Assembly (NCBI GenBank): GCA_023397655.1
Contig: JAEWTW010000051.1
Span: forward strand, 1-47,029
Length of the DNA: 47,029 nt
Source of the DNA: Bacillota bacterium
Lineage (GTDB): Bacteria > Bacillota > Clostridia > Christensenellales > SZUA-584
Direction of reading: 5' to 3'
The notes below the pieces were generated by a model. The model saw nothing but the letters and a program-made list of their open reading frames with translations, had not been told where the DNA came from and searched no databases. A program made the position numbers and the translations under genes. Each line of letters opens with the position of its first letter. Position 1 is the stretch's first letter. This document shows positions 23,765-30,769 of this stretch, piece by piece.

Positions 23765-23837
23765 AGGCTGCGTGCCCTTCCTTGAGGTTATTGTATATGA
23801 TGGGATATTGTATCACATTTAATGTCAATAAAACAGC

Positions 23838-23865
23838 AAAAAAGGATGCCGCACAGGCGGCACCC
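23838..23865 (-). terminator. Terminator between rtcB and moxR
   Basis: GGATGCCGC (23844-23852) and GCGGCACCC (23857-23865) pair over 9 bp with one G-U, with a 4-nt loop, followed by six U residues on the minus strand. Confidence 0.8.
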
Positions 23866-23897
23866 ACTTAAGTTTAGCATCTACGAGTATGTATAAG

Positions 23898-23925
23898 GAG
23901 ATTCCTCGCTGCGCTCGGAATGACA
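23898..23925 (-). repeat. Common intergenic repeat fragment
   Basis: On the minus strand the stretch reads TGTCATTCCGAGCGCAGCG followed by AGGAATCT, a short intergenic motif I recognise from many bacterial genomes. Only one copy is present in the window. Confidence 0.45.
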
Positions 23926-23930
23926 GGGAA

Positions 23931-25163
23931 TTATCCTTTCACCACGCCGATGGTATGCAGTTTTTTGACGGGCGTGACGAGATCCAGCTCGTTGCTGATG
24001 ACCTCTTCGATGTCCTTATACGCAAACCGGCTTTCCTCCGCAACGTCCTTTTTGTTGTGCTTGCCCAGCACCACACCGGACGTTTTCAGGTCTACCATCA
24101 CCTGCTCGGCGGTGAACGCCTCCAGCGCCTTGGTTCTCGAATAGCGTCGGCCCGCGCCATGTGAGCAGGAATGGAAGCTCTCCGGATTGCCCTTGCCCTC
24201 TACGATGTAGCTGGCGGAGCCCATTGCGCCGGGGATGATGCCGATATCGCCTTCTTGCGCACGGATGGCTCCTTTGCGGTGCACCCAGACATCTTTGCCG
24301 TAATGATGCTCGATGGCGGCATAGTTGTGGTGGCAGTTCACATAGCCCGAGTACACCGGGTTAAGACCCAGCAGCTTTTCGCTCCAGTGGGCAAGCAGCC
24401 CCTGCACCTTTTGCATCATGGCATCCCGGTTTTCGTGCGCGAAGTCCAGCGCCAGATTCATGTAGCGCATGTAGTCCTGCCCTTCGGTTGAATCTTCGGG
24501 CAGAAACGCCAGCCGGTATTCCTCGGGGACGGACGAATGCCACTTACGGTTAAGCGCGTTTGCGGCGTTGTGAAAGTGGCTGCAGATCTTGTGGCCGAAG
24601 TGGCGGCTGCCGCTGTGCAGCATGATGCATACGAATCCCGCCTCGTCCTGCTGCAGCTCGATGAAATGGTTGCCGCCGCCCAGCGTCCCGGTCTGGAAAT
24701 AACCGTCCTCAATCTCGGGGAGCAGCTCGGGCACCGCCGCATACAGCTCCTTGTTTTCCAGCGCCGTGTCGATGACGCGGGAAGGCTGCGGCTTCTGCTG
24801 ATGCGCAAAACCTACCGGCACGTTGCGCAGTATGTCGCCCACAAGGCACTGCAGCATGGAGCCGGATTTGGTCTGAGTCTCCTTCAGTGCGGCGGCGGGA
24901 ATGTTTGTCTGCACGAATGCCATGCCGCAGCCGATGTCCACGCCCACCGCGTTGGGTATGATCACGCCCTCCGTCGCGATGACGCCGCCGATGGGCATGC
25001 CCATGCCCTGATGGGTATCCGGCATCAGTGCGACCCATTTGTGGATGAACGGCAGCTGCGCCAAACGTGCGGCCTGCTCCAGACAGCCCTCGTCGATGGT
25101 TGCTTCCGGCAGCCACACCTTGATGGGATGGCGCTGGTTTTCCAGATTGCTGATCACATACAT
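23931..25163 (-). CDS. rtcB: RNA ligase RtcB
   Basis: This 410-residue GTP- and Mn-dependent ligase joins RNA ends carrying 2',3'-cyclic phosphate or 3'-phosphate to 5'-OH. Family motifs are present: GVDIGCG (metal Asp75 and Cys79), GGGNHF at 162-167, HSGSRHFG at 183-190, and HSCSHGAGRR with His335 as the expected guanylylated residue. Start at 25163 has GAGGTG eight bases upstream. It is divergent from two WYL regulators and heads the run with moxR and vWA. Archease and RtcA are not encoded nearby. A role in repairing stress- or toxin-cleaved RNA is likely. Confidence 0.96.
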   Translation of the reverse strand: MYVISNLENQRHPIKVWLPEATIDEGCLEQAARLAQLPFIHKWVALMPDTHQGMGMPIGGVIATEGVIIPNAVGVDIGCGMAFVQTNIPAAALKETQTKSGSMLQCLVGDILRNVPVGFAHQQKPQPSRVIDTALENKELYAAVPELLPEIEDGYFQTGTLGGGNHFIELQQDEAGFVCIMLHSGSRHFGHKICSHFHNAANALNRKWHSSVPEEYRLAFLPEDSTEGQDYMRYMNLALDFAHENRDAMMQKVQGLLAHWSEKLLGLNPVYSGYVNCHHNYAAIEHHYGKDVWVHRKGAIRAQEGDIGIIPGAMGSASYIVEGKGNPESFHSCSHGAGRRYSRTKALEAFTAEQVMVDLKTSGVVLGKHNKKDVAEESRFAYKDIEEVISNELDLVTPVKKLHTIGVVKG

Positions 25164-25201
25164 TTATGTACACCTCGTTTCGTTAAGCTGATTGTACAGG
25201 A

Positions 25202-25236
25202 AAAGAAGGGAAAGATCGTTAATAAAAGTGTGCGAA
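25202..25236 (+). repeat. Short repeated element, copy A
   Basis: About 35 nt between rtcB and the first WYL gene match 29402-29439 (GGGAAA, TTAA and AAAAGTGTGCGAA blocks in the same order). It could be a shared regulatory site or a repeat remnant. Confidence 0.4.
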
Positions 25237-25244
25237 CCTGCCGC

Positions 25245-25274
25245 TTGAGGTGTGTGCTGTCATTCGTGTATAAT
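25245..25274 (+). promoter_or_regulatory. Promoter of the WYL regulator pair
   Basis: TTGAGG (25245-25250) and TATAAT (25269-25274) are 18 bp apart, 12 bp before the first possible start codon. Confidence 0.65.
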
Positions 25275-25286
25275 ATTTCAGGGTGA

Positions 25287-26522
25287 ATGCTTTTGCCGGG
25301 ATATACGGAACTTATCAAAAACTTCGAAAAAATCCGAGACTTCGTCAGGGATTTCTTTGTATTCGGTTACCGGGGCCGCAGTGATTACGGCTCTGTTTCC
25401 GCGCGCAGCTACGACAACGAACGGCGGCGCATACAGAGCTATCTGGACGACTTCATCACCGAGAACTGGGACAGCCGCGGCAAGACCATCTCCATATCGT
25501 CGGACACCATTGCGAAGTCTGTCAACCCGCTGTTCAAGGTGTGGCAAACGAAATCCTTCACGCGTAACGATATATTTCTGCATTTCGTGATACTGGACAT
25601 ATTGCGGGACAGGTGCCTCTCCGCCCCCGAGATTGCGGAGGTTATATCCGCAGAATACCTCTGCGCGCTGAACGCGCCTGTGACCGTGGATACGATGACG
25701 GTGCGCAACAAACTAAGCGAATATGCGGAGCTTGGCTTGTTGGATGCCGAAAAGCAGGGGAAATCCGTCTGCTACAGCCTGTGCGGATGCGATGTGCCGC
25801 AGACGGACGCCTTGCGCGACGCGCTGATGTTCTACCAGACGGTGGTGCCGGGCGGCTTCCTGGCGGCGGCGATGGTGAAGGGATGTCAAAGTCCTTTTAT
25901 GTACCGGCAGATATTCTTCGCGCAGGCGCTGGACGATGCGGTGGTGCTGCAGCTGCTGGACGCGGCGGCTGCGAAGCGGTGCGTCACAGTGACGCAGGCA
26001 CGTTACGGGCGCGAGACGGTGACGCAGGCAATCGTGCCGCTGCAGGTGCTGTCCAACACGCGGACAGGGCGGCGCTATCTGGTGTACTTTTCGATGCGCA
26101 AGCGCAAATATTCCACGATGCGGACGGACTACATCAAGTCGGTACAGCCGGGGGAAGCGGCGGCAGGTTACGACGACATCAAAGCGGAGTACCGCAGGCG
26201 TTCGGAGAAGGCGTTCGCGCTCGTCCACCAGCAGCATGATCTCAAGCACGTGCGCATGGTGCTGTACATCGATGAGCGGGAAGAGAAATACGTTGCGGAA
26301 CGGCTCGTGCGGGAAGGGAAGCACGGCACGCTGACGCGCATCGCGGACGACACCTTTGAATACGCCATCGATGTGCCGGACACGACGGAGATGGTGCCGT
26401 GGCTGCGCACGTTCATCGGCAGGATTGTGTCCATCGAGGGCACGGAAACCAGCGTGATTTCACAGTTCAAACGGGACATCATGGCGATGTGGCGGCAGTG
26501 TGCGGGTGACGGGGATGTTTAA
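25287..26522 (+). CDS. WYL-domain regulator 1
   Basis: This 411-residue protein has an N-terminal winged-helix region: residues 95-160 hold a helix-turn-helix-like segment ending in NKLSEYAELGLLDAEKQGK. A WYL domain follows (about 225-300), with IVPLQVLSNTRTGRRYLVYF and RTDYIKSVQPGE, and then a C-terminal WCX-like extension. WYL proteins sense nucleic acids or nucleotide ligands and control DNA repair or defence loci. The ATG at 25287 is very close to AGGGTGA; TTG two codons later would be better spaced. It overlaps the second WYL gene and is divergent from rtcB, its probable target. Confidence 0.87.
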   Translation: MLLPGYTELIKNFEKIRDFVRDFFVFGYRGRSDYGSVSARSYDNERRRIQSYLDDFITENWDSRGKTISISSDTIAKSVNPLFKVWQTKSFTRNDIFLHFVILDILRDRCLSAPEIAEVISAEYLCALNAPVTVDTMTVRNKLSEYAELGLLDAEKQGKSVCYSLCGCDVPQTDALRDALMFYQTVVPGGFLAAAMVKGCQSPFMYRQIFFAQALDDAVVLQLLDAAAAKRCVTVTQARYGRETVTQAIVPLQVLSNTRTGRRYLVYFSMRKRKYSTMRTDYIKSVQPGEAAAGYDDIKAEYRRRSEKAFALVHQQHDLKHVRMVLYIDEREEKYVAERLVREGKHGTLTRIADDTFEYAIDVPDTTEMVPWLRTFIGRIVSIEGTETSVISQFKRDIMAMWRQCAGDGDV

Positions 26523-27513
26523 CGAGGTTTATGGCGCGTATTACGATATGATGCACCGGATACTGGACCGGGCGGCGGGGGCGCCGGTGACCGCATCGGC
26601 CATTGCTGATATCGTGTCGGCATACGGCTTTGCGGAAAGCAGCCTGCACTTTACGCCAGACGCGCTGGCGCAGGACGGGACGGGATACAACCTGCTCAGT
26701 CAAACGCCGGGCGGTTACGCATCGGTGCTGAAGGCTGCACCCGCAGAGTGCCTGACGCTGAACCAGCGGCGGCTGGTGAAAGCGCTGCTGTGTGACAAAC
26801 GGATACGGCTGTTTCTGGACGACGCGGAGATCTCCGCGCTGGATGAGGCGCTTAAAGGAGTGGCGCCGCTGTACGGCATGGACGACATCGTGATGACGGA
26901 GACGGCGGCAGACAGCGATGACTATGAGGACGCCGCGTACCGGGAACGCTTCCGCGTGGTGCTGAACGCAATCCGCCAGCGGCAGGCGTTGATTGTGGTG
27001 TACAACTCGTCGCGCGGGGAGCGTAAGACGGTGAGAATCGCGCCGTACAAGCTGGAATACGCTGTGCGGGACGACAAATTTCGGCTGTGCGGCGTCAGCC
27101 TGTACAAGGACAGGCCGTCAAAATACATCAAGCTGAACGTAATGCGCATGCTGCACGTGAAGCCAGCGGGGCCTGTGGCGCATGTCGATTTTGAGACTTT
27201 CATTGAGCGCAAGATGCTGAAGGAGCCCATCACCGTGGAGGTGTCGGATTACCGCAACGGCTTTGAGCGCATATTCATCGGGCTGTCCAACTACCGCCGA
27301 ACGTCGTCGCTGGACGAGGAGACGGGCAAATGCTCGATGAAGATATACTGCACGGATGACGATGTGCAGGAGCTGCTGATCGTGATGCTGTCGTACGGCC
27401 CGGCCATCCGCGTGATCGGACCGCCGGAGTTCAGGGAGAAGTATGTGGAGCGGGTGCGCAGGCAGATGGAACTGCTGAAGGCTGGGGATGAGCGTTTGAG
27501 CGATGACATATAG
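26515..27513 (+). CDS. WYL-domain regulator 2
   Basis: This protein of about 332 residues begins MFNEVYGAYYDMMHRILDRA, a start typical of this group of WYL proteins. The WYL-like domain spans about 150-225: ALIVVYNSSRGERKTVRIAP, YKLEYAVRDDKFRLCGVSLY and YIKLNVMRMLHV, followed by a WCX-like C-terminus. I prefer ATG 26515 to GTG 26500. It overlaps the previous gene by 8 nt. Two adjacent WYL proteins of different length probably form a hetero-oligomeric regulator of the divergent rtcB operon; that is inference. Confidence 0.85.
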   Translation: MFNEVYGAYYDMMHRILDRAAGAPVTASAIADIVSAYGFAESSLHFTPDALAQDGTGYNLLSQTPGGYASVLKAAPAECLTLNQRRLVKALLCDKRIRLFLDDAEISALDEALKGVAPLYGMDDIVMTETAADSDDYEDAAYRERFRVVLNAIRQRQALIVVYNSSRGERKTVRIAPYKLEYAVRDDKFRLCGVSLYKDRPSKYIKLNVMRMLHVKPAGPVAHVDFETFIERKMLKEPITVEVSDYRNGFERIFIGLSNYRRTSSLDEETGKCSMKIYCTDDDVQELLIVMLSYGPAIRVIGPPEFREKYVERVRRQMELLKAGDERLSDDI

Positions 27514-27519
27514 TTACAT

Positions 27520-27572
27520 CCTTCCCTCCCTCCGACCGCCTGCGGCGGCCACCTCCCTCGTCTGAGGGAGGC
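27520..27572 (+). repeat. Intergenic palindromic repeat, CCTCCCTC type
   Basis: The stretch contains CCGCCTGCGGCGG and CCTCCCTCGTCTGAGGGAGG hairpins. I recognise this as a common style of dispersed repeat in Firmicutes, but there is only one copy in the window. It lies in the convergent intergenic space after the WYL genes. Confidence 0.5.
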
Positions 27573-27630
27573 ATAAGGGCAAAACTATGAATACCCTCGC
27601 TCTGCCCGCTGCTCCAGATATTAAATATAA

Positions 27631-27661
27631 GGGAAATGCCTTTTGTAAAAAGGAATTTCCC
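27631..27661. repeat. Long inverted repeat
   Basis: GGGAAATGCCTTTT (27631-27644) and its near-complement (27648-27661) pair at 13 of 14 positions with a 3-nt loop. There is no U tail, so it belongs more likely to the repeat cluster than to a terminator. Confidence 0.5.
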
Positions 27662-27665
27662 TGAG

Positions 27666-27717
27666 GGGATTTAAGGGATTCATCCCTTAAGCGAAGGTGT
27701 GGAGGCGGAGCCTTCAC
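27666..27717 (-). repeat. Dispersed palindromic repeat, copy 2
   Basis: Read on the minus strand this matches the element at 16758-16816: AGGCTCCGCCTCC hairpin, ACACCTTCGC link, and TTAAGGGATGAATCCCTTAA hairpin. Confidence 0.75.
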
Positions 27718-27737
27718 GGTCTTAGCCCTTTATCAAA

Positions 27738-27773
27738 GCCAAAAGGCCGGAGAGTGTAACCCCTCCGGCCTTT
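27738..27773 (-). terminator. Terminator of the SPFH gene
   Basis: AAAGGCCGGAG (27742-27752) and CTCCGGCCTTT (27763-27773) form an 11-bp perfect stem with a 10-nt loop and a U-rich minus-strand tail, just after the SPFH stop. Confidence 0.8.
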
Positions 27774-27776
27774 AAT

Positions 27777-28889
27777 TTACTTGCCGACTAGCGTGCCCAG
27801 CTGCTCGATGATGCCCGCGCCGGACGAGATGGAGATGCTGCCTACCTTGTCGCAGATGCGCTCCAAGTATTCCAGCTCCTTGAGCTTGTAGAGCGTCTGG
27901 TTCTCGTCCATCAGCTTTGCCGTGTTGAGCAGGCTCCGCGTGGAAGCCGTCTCCTCTCGCCGCGTGATGACGTTGGCCAGCGCCTGCTTTTCCGCCACCA
28001 GCACGGTGTTGAGTATGTCGCGCACATCGCCCGGCAGTATGATGTCCTTCACGCCCGCCTCGATGAACTCCGCGCCGAAGAACGCCTGACGTCCATGTAT
28101 CGCGGACAGTATGATGCGGCCGATTTCGTGCTTTTCCGCCAGCAGCTCATCCAGCTTGCGCGTGGACACGTACTCGCGCAGCGCCATCTGCAGCGCATAG
28201 TAAAGCTGCTCGTTGTAGTGGTCGAATTCGGTGACCGCCCGCACCGCGTCGGTGACCCTGTACTGGCACACAAAATTGATGCGCAGCGTCACCTTATCCT
28301 GCGAGAGCAGCTCCTGGCCGGACACCTCGAGCACGCGCGCCCGCAGATCCACCGTCTTTACCTCCACGGTGTGGCGGCCCTTCCAGAAGTAATGCGTTCC
28401 CGCGGCCAGCTGGCCTGAGTACTCGCCGTCGATCAGCAGTATGCCCGACGTTCCAGATGGGACGACGTATGCGGTTATGTACTCGGCGCCTGCGACCTTG
28501 AAATAGGCCTTGGCGAATATCGCCCGGTCCACATCGCCCGCGATCACCGGATCGTCGGTGCAGACGGTCTTGAACGTGTGCTCCACCATCGCCTTGAAGT
28601 AGGCATGGATGCCCGGCGCCAGTATGCCGGCGAAGTTGCCGTCCGCGTAGTGGAGCGCAATCTCGTTGTCCTTCACGTGCACGACGTGCAGCATTTCCAT
28701 CAGCGCCGCATCGTGACGGAACATCGAGATGTCCATGCCCTTGAACGCGAACTTTTCGCGCATATCGACGTTGACCAGGCTGTAGTGCAGCAGCGCCGAA
28801 TACCGGTGCTTGCCCGCCGAAACCGCTTTGATGTAGCTGCCGTGCCTGAACAACAGCCCGATTTCATGAGTCTTCACAATGAACTTCAT
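27777..28889 (-). CDS. SPFH/Band 7 domain protein (slipin-like)
   Basis: This 370-residue protein has an N-terminal beta-rich part with repeated LL(F/I)xxGxY units and a Band 7/SPFH region at about 130-300, containing VDLRARVLEVSGQELLSQDK, VTLRINFVCQYRV and REYVSTRKLDELL. A helical C-terminus follows (EKQALANVITRREETASTRS). No clear membrane helix is visible at the N-terminus. SPFH proteins oligomerise at membranes and organise proteases or lipid domains; the partner here is unknown. AAGGAGG precedes the ATG. Monocistronic, with a terminator directly downstream. Confidence 0.88.
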   Translation of the reverse strand: MKFIVKTHEIGLLFRHGSYIKAVSAGKHRYSALLHYSLVNVDMREKFAFKGMDISMFRHDAALMEMLHVVHVKDNEIALHYADGNFAGILAPGIHAYFKAMVEHTFKTVCTDDPVIAGDVDRAIFAKAYFKVAGAEYITAYVVPSGTSGILLIDGEYSGQLAAGTHYFWKGRHTVEVKTVDLRARVLEVSGQELLSQDKVTLRINFVCQYRVTDAVRAVTEFDHYNEQLYYALQMALREYVSTRKLDELLAEKHEIGRIILSAIHGRQAFFGAEFIEAGVKDIILPGDVRDILNTVLVAEKQALANVITRREETASTRSLLNTAKLMDENQTLYKLKELEYLERICDKVGSISISSGAGIIEQLGTLVGK

Positions 28890-29169
28890 ATGTCTTTCCT
28901 CCTTCTATTCAAGCACTTCTGTGCTGATTCGCGTGAGACTGCGCCTTAAAGCTTTTCACAGACGGGCTTGCGGGCGGCGAATTGAGCGGTTTCGCGGACG
29001 GCGCGGGGTGCGGTGCACCTGGCTCCGGCGGCAAAACGGCGGTATCCTTCGCTGCGCAGGGCAGCGGGCCTGCTGCCTTACGGTTTCGCAGGGTTAGCCC
29101 CTTGAAGTCCGTTAGGCTGAAAAACTTAAAACGCAGTCCTCATAATAAGATATGCCGTGACAGGGCACT

Positions 29170-29244
29170 CCTTGGTGTGGATTTGAACCACGCGCTCCCT
29201 AGCGTTGCCAAATGGGATTACTCTACCCGCTGAGCTATACAAAC
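29170..29244 (-). tRNA. tRNA-like sequence with intact D-arm, mismatched acceptor (probably non-functional or chimeric)
   Basis: Read on the minus strand, it starts GTTTGTA, then TAGCTCAGCGGGTAGAGT (classical positions 8-25 with the D-arm), and 75 nt later has a T-arm GTGGTTCAAATCCAC followed by ACCAAGG. The length is right for a tRNA, but the two acceptor strands do not pair with each other, and the anticodon stem is poor (TCCC/GGGA with a 14-nt loop containing TTTGGCAA). Its 5' acceptor strand instead pairs fully with the 3' strand at 29252-29258. It may be a chimeric pseudogene. Confidence 0.4.
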
Positions 29245-29251
29245 CAATGAG

Positions 29252-29290
29252 GTTTGCAGAAGGACTCGAACCTTCGACACATCCGTTGAG
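29252..29290 (-). tRNA. tRNA-like 3' half (anticodon 3' strand, T-arm, acceptor 3' strand)
   Basis: On the minus strand: CGGAT, variable GTGTC, T-arm GAAGG TTCGAGT CCTTC (29259-29275), then TGCAAAC and C. The 3' acceptor strand pairs 7 of 7 (one G-U) with GTTTGTA of the neighbouring 5' half, which lies seven bases further along the minus strand. Upstream there is no normal tRNA 5' half, only GC-rich hairpins. Confidence 0.4.
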
Positions 29291-29401
29291 CGGAATTCAC
29301 CGGTATACGCTTCCGGCCAGAGGCCGGGCGCACCGCGCAGGGCGTAAAGCCTGCCGCTTAAGGCTGTTTCCGCGCAGCCTTGACTGCAAGCCCATTCTAT
29401 T

Positions 29402-29439
29402 AAAAAAGGGAAATGGTATCATTAAAAAAAGTGTGCGAA
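29402..29439 (+). repeat. Short repeated element, copy B
   Basis: This matches 25202-25236 with AAAAAAGGGAAA, TTAA and AAAAGTGTGCGAA in the same order and orientation. Confidence 0.4.
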
Positions 29440-29525
29440 AGAAGGAAGTATTGGAAAGGGGAGATGTAAATTCCCAAAATGATAAGGAAGTTATACTGGA
29501 AATGCGATTGTGATCATATATATTG

Positions 29526-29534
29526 TGGTATAAT
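29526..29534 (+). promoter_or_regulatory. Extended -10 promoter of the zinc-ribbon gene
   Basis: TGGTATAAT is a perfect extended -10, about 80 bp upstream of the zinc-ribbon start codon. Confidence 0.5.
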
Positions 29535-29614
29535 ACTGATATCGAGTATCTTCAGGCATTGACGGTCAGCTGCGATATCATCAATAAAATGATATAAAGG
29601 TTTGGAGGGGGCAT

Positions 29615-30115
29615 ATGCGTTGTCAGAATTGCGGGGTCAATAACAGCGACGATTATAAATACTGCATCAATTGCGGGTATCCGATTGGGGCGGGAGCACC
29701 GCCTGCGGGGGCCGTGCCGCCGGGCGGCGCAGGCTGGGTTCAAAAGATATTGCCGAAGCGAAAGCGGGCGCTGGCGGTTTCGATTGCGGTTTCCATCGTT
29801 TTGCTGGCGGTAATCGTACTGATTCTGGTGCTGAATGCCAATCCTGTGGCCGGCCGGTGGTATGCCGAAGACGGCACGCAGCTGATCATGCTGCAGAACG
29901 GCAAGGGCATGACGGTGACGGAAACATCCGGCGAGGCGGGGCGCATCCATTTTATGTATGCGGTGGGTTACCGGCAGCCCGGTTACGTGGAGGGCCAGAT
30001 ATACGAAACCGGAGGCGGGGATGGTGCGTGGTTCTATCTGCTGGACGGCGTGCTGGAATTCGACGGTGAATACTATTACCGACAGAAGCCCGTACAGTCT
30101 GAGACGGCTTCGTGA
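29615..30115 (+). CDS. Zinc-ribbon membrane protein
   Basis: This 166-residue protein begins with a zinc ribbon (CQNCGVNNSDDYKYCINCG, four Cys), then a Gly/Pro/Ala linker, a basic stop (KRKR) and a membrane helix at about 52-74. A small extracytoplasmic domain of about 90 residues follows, with repeated W/Y/G strands. This order (zinc ribbon, one helix, outer domain) is common in Firmicutes envelope proteins of unknown role. GGAGGGGG precedes the ATG. The gene stands alone. Confidence 0.8.
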   Translation: MRCQNCGVNNSDDYKYCINCGYPIGAGAPPAGAVPPGGAGWVQKILPKRKRALAVSIAVSIVLLAVIVLILVLNANPVAGRWYAEDGTQLIMLQNGKGMTVTETSGEAGRIHFMYAVGYRQPGYVEGQIYETGGGDGAWFYLLDGVLEFDGEYYYRQKPVQSETAS

Positions 30116-30217
30116 AAGCCGGAATTTGATAAGGCGCGCAGGATCATCGTTCAACCGGAACGCATTATTTAGGGCTTTGAAGCGATGTCGGCCCAACCGG
30201 TCGTTTGTGGAAAGGGA

Positions 30218-30235
30218 TGTGGATAATGTGGATAA
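30218..30235 (+). promoter_or_regulatory. Two directly adjacent perfect DnaA boxes
   Basis: TGTGGATAA occurs twice back to back at 30218-30226 and 30227-30235; each is the reverse complement of the DnaA box TTATCCACA. A near-match TGTGGAAAG lies just upstream at 30206-30214, and an AT-rich stretch follows. The site lies between the zinc-ribbon gene and a terminator. Confidence 0.55.
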
Positions 30236-30284
30236 CTGGATTTTATTATTGTGATGTAACAGAGTTTAAGTTCGTTTTCAGAGG

Positions 30285-30317
30285 AGAAGCTCATTTTTTT
30301 AAGAGCTTCTTTTTTTA
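30285..30317 (+). terminator. Terminator before the PadR operon
   Basis: AGAAGCTC (30285-30292) and GAGCTTCT (30303-30310) form a perfect 8-bp stem with a 10-nt loop followed by TTTTTTT. Confidence 0.85.
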
Positions 30318-30352
30318 ATATGAAGTGTAGATTTACCTAGGATTAAGCAGGA

Positions 30353-30414
30353 TTGACAACAGAAAAAATTAGATATAATATAGAAATATCGGAAAACGAT
30401 ATCGAAACACGATA
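30353..30414 (+). promoter_or_regulatory. padR-fetAB promoter with two overlapping operators
   Basis: TTGACA at 30353-30358 is followed by TATAAT at 15 bp, or TAATAT at 17 bp. Just downstream are two overlapping inverted repeats of the same form, TATCG-N5-CGATA, at 30387-30401 and 30400-30414. They cover the likely transcription start and suit repression by the PadR protein encoded next. Confidence 0.75.
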
Positions 30415-30439
30415 AAATAAATTAGCTGGTGAGGTAGCA

Positions 30440-30769
30440 ATGACGGGATTTGTAAATAAGAGACTGTTTCAAGGGTTTATATGCCTGCATATACTTCATC
30501 ACGCCGATACGGAACCCTTCTTCGGGAGCTGGATGATGGAGGAGCTGGCAGAGCATGGGTATAAGCTCAGCCCGGGAACGATGTACCCCATACTTCACAA
30601 TCTGGAGCGGGAAGGCCTGCTCAGGCAATACAGTGAAAACTGTCAGGGGAAGATTCGCAAGTATTATGAAATAACTCAAGCCGGAAAACAGGAGCTGACG
30701 GAAGCAAAAAAGTATCTCAAAGAGTTGGTGGGAGAGATCGGCCTTGAAGGGGAGGCCAAAGATGTTTGA
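30440..30769 (+). CDS. PadR-family transcriptional regulator
   Basis: This 109-residue regulator has the PadR winged helix: FICLHILHHADTEPFFGSWM, then SPGTMYPILHNLEREGLLRQ and KYYEITQAGKQELTEAK, with a short C-terminal dimerisation helix. PadR proteins usually repress the transporter gene beside them; here that is the overlapping ABC pair. GGTGAGG precedes the ATG. The overlapping operators upstream indicate autoregulation. The inducer may be a metal, judging by the transporter family. Confidence 0.92.
   Translation: MTGFVNKRLFQGFICLHILHHADTEPFFGSWMMEELAEHGYKLSPGTMYPILHNLEREGLLRQYSENCQGKIRKYYEITQAGKQELTEAKKYLKELVGEIGLEGEAKDV

Larger units (their letters stand above)
28890..29614. other. Hairpin-rich intergenic region with tRNA-like halves
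   Basis: This 725-nt gap holds no credible protein gene. It contains several perfect GC-rich hairpins, for example GGCAGC/GCTGCC near 29076 and CCGGCCAGAGGCCGG at 29312-29326, the tRNA-like pieces at 29170-29290, a short repeat at 29402-29439 and, at its right end, the promoter of the zinc-ribbon gene. The first 250 nt are very GC-rich; the last 220 are AT-rich. Confidence 0.6.

Noticed and set aside
29205..29513. 102-codon plus-strand frame across the tRNA-like region
   Set aside because: It reads antisense through the tRNA-like arms and hairpins and has no ribosome binding site or family pattern.
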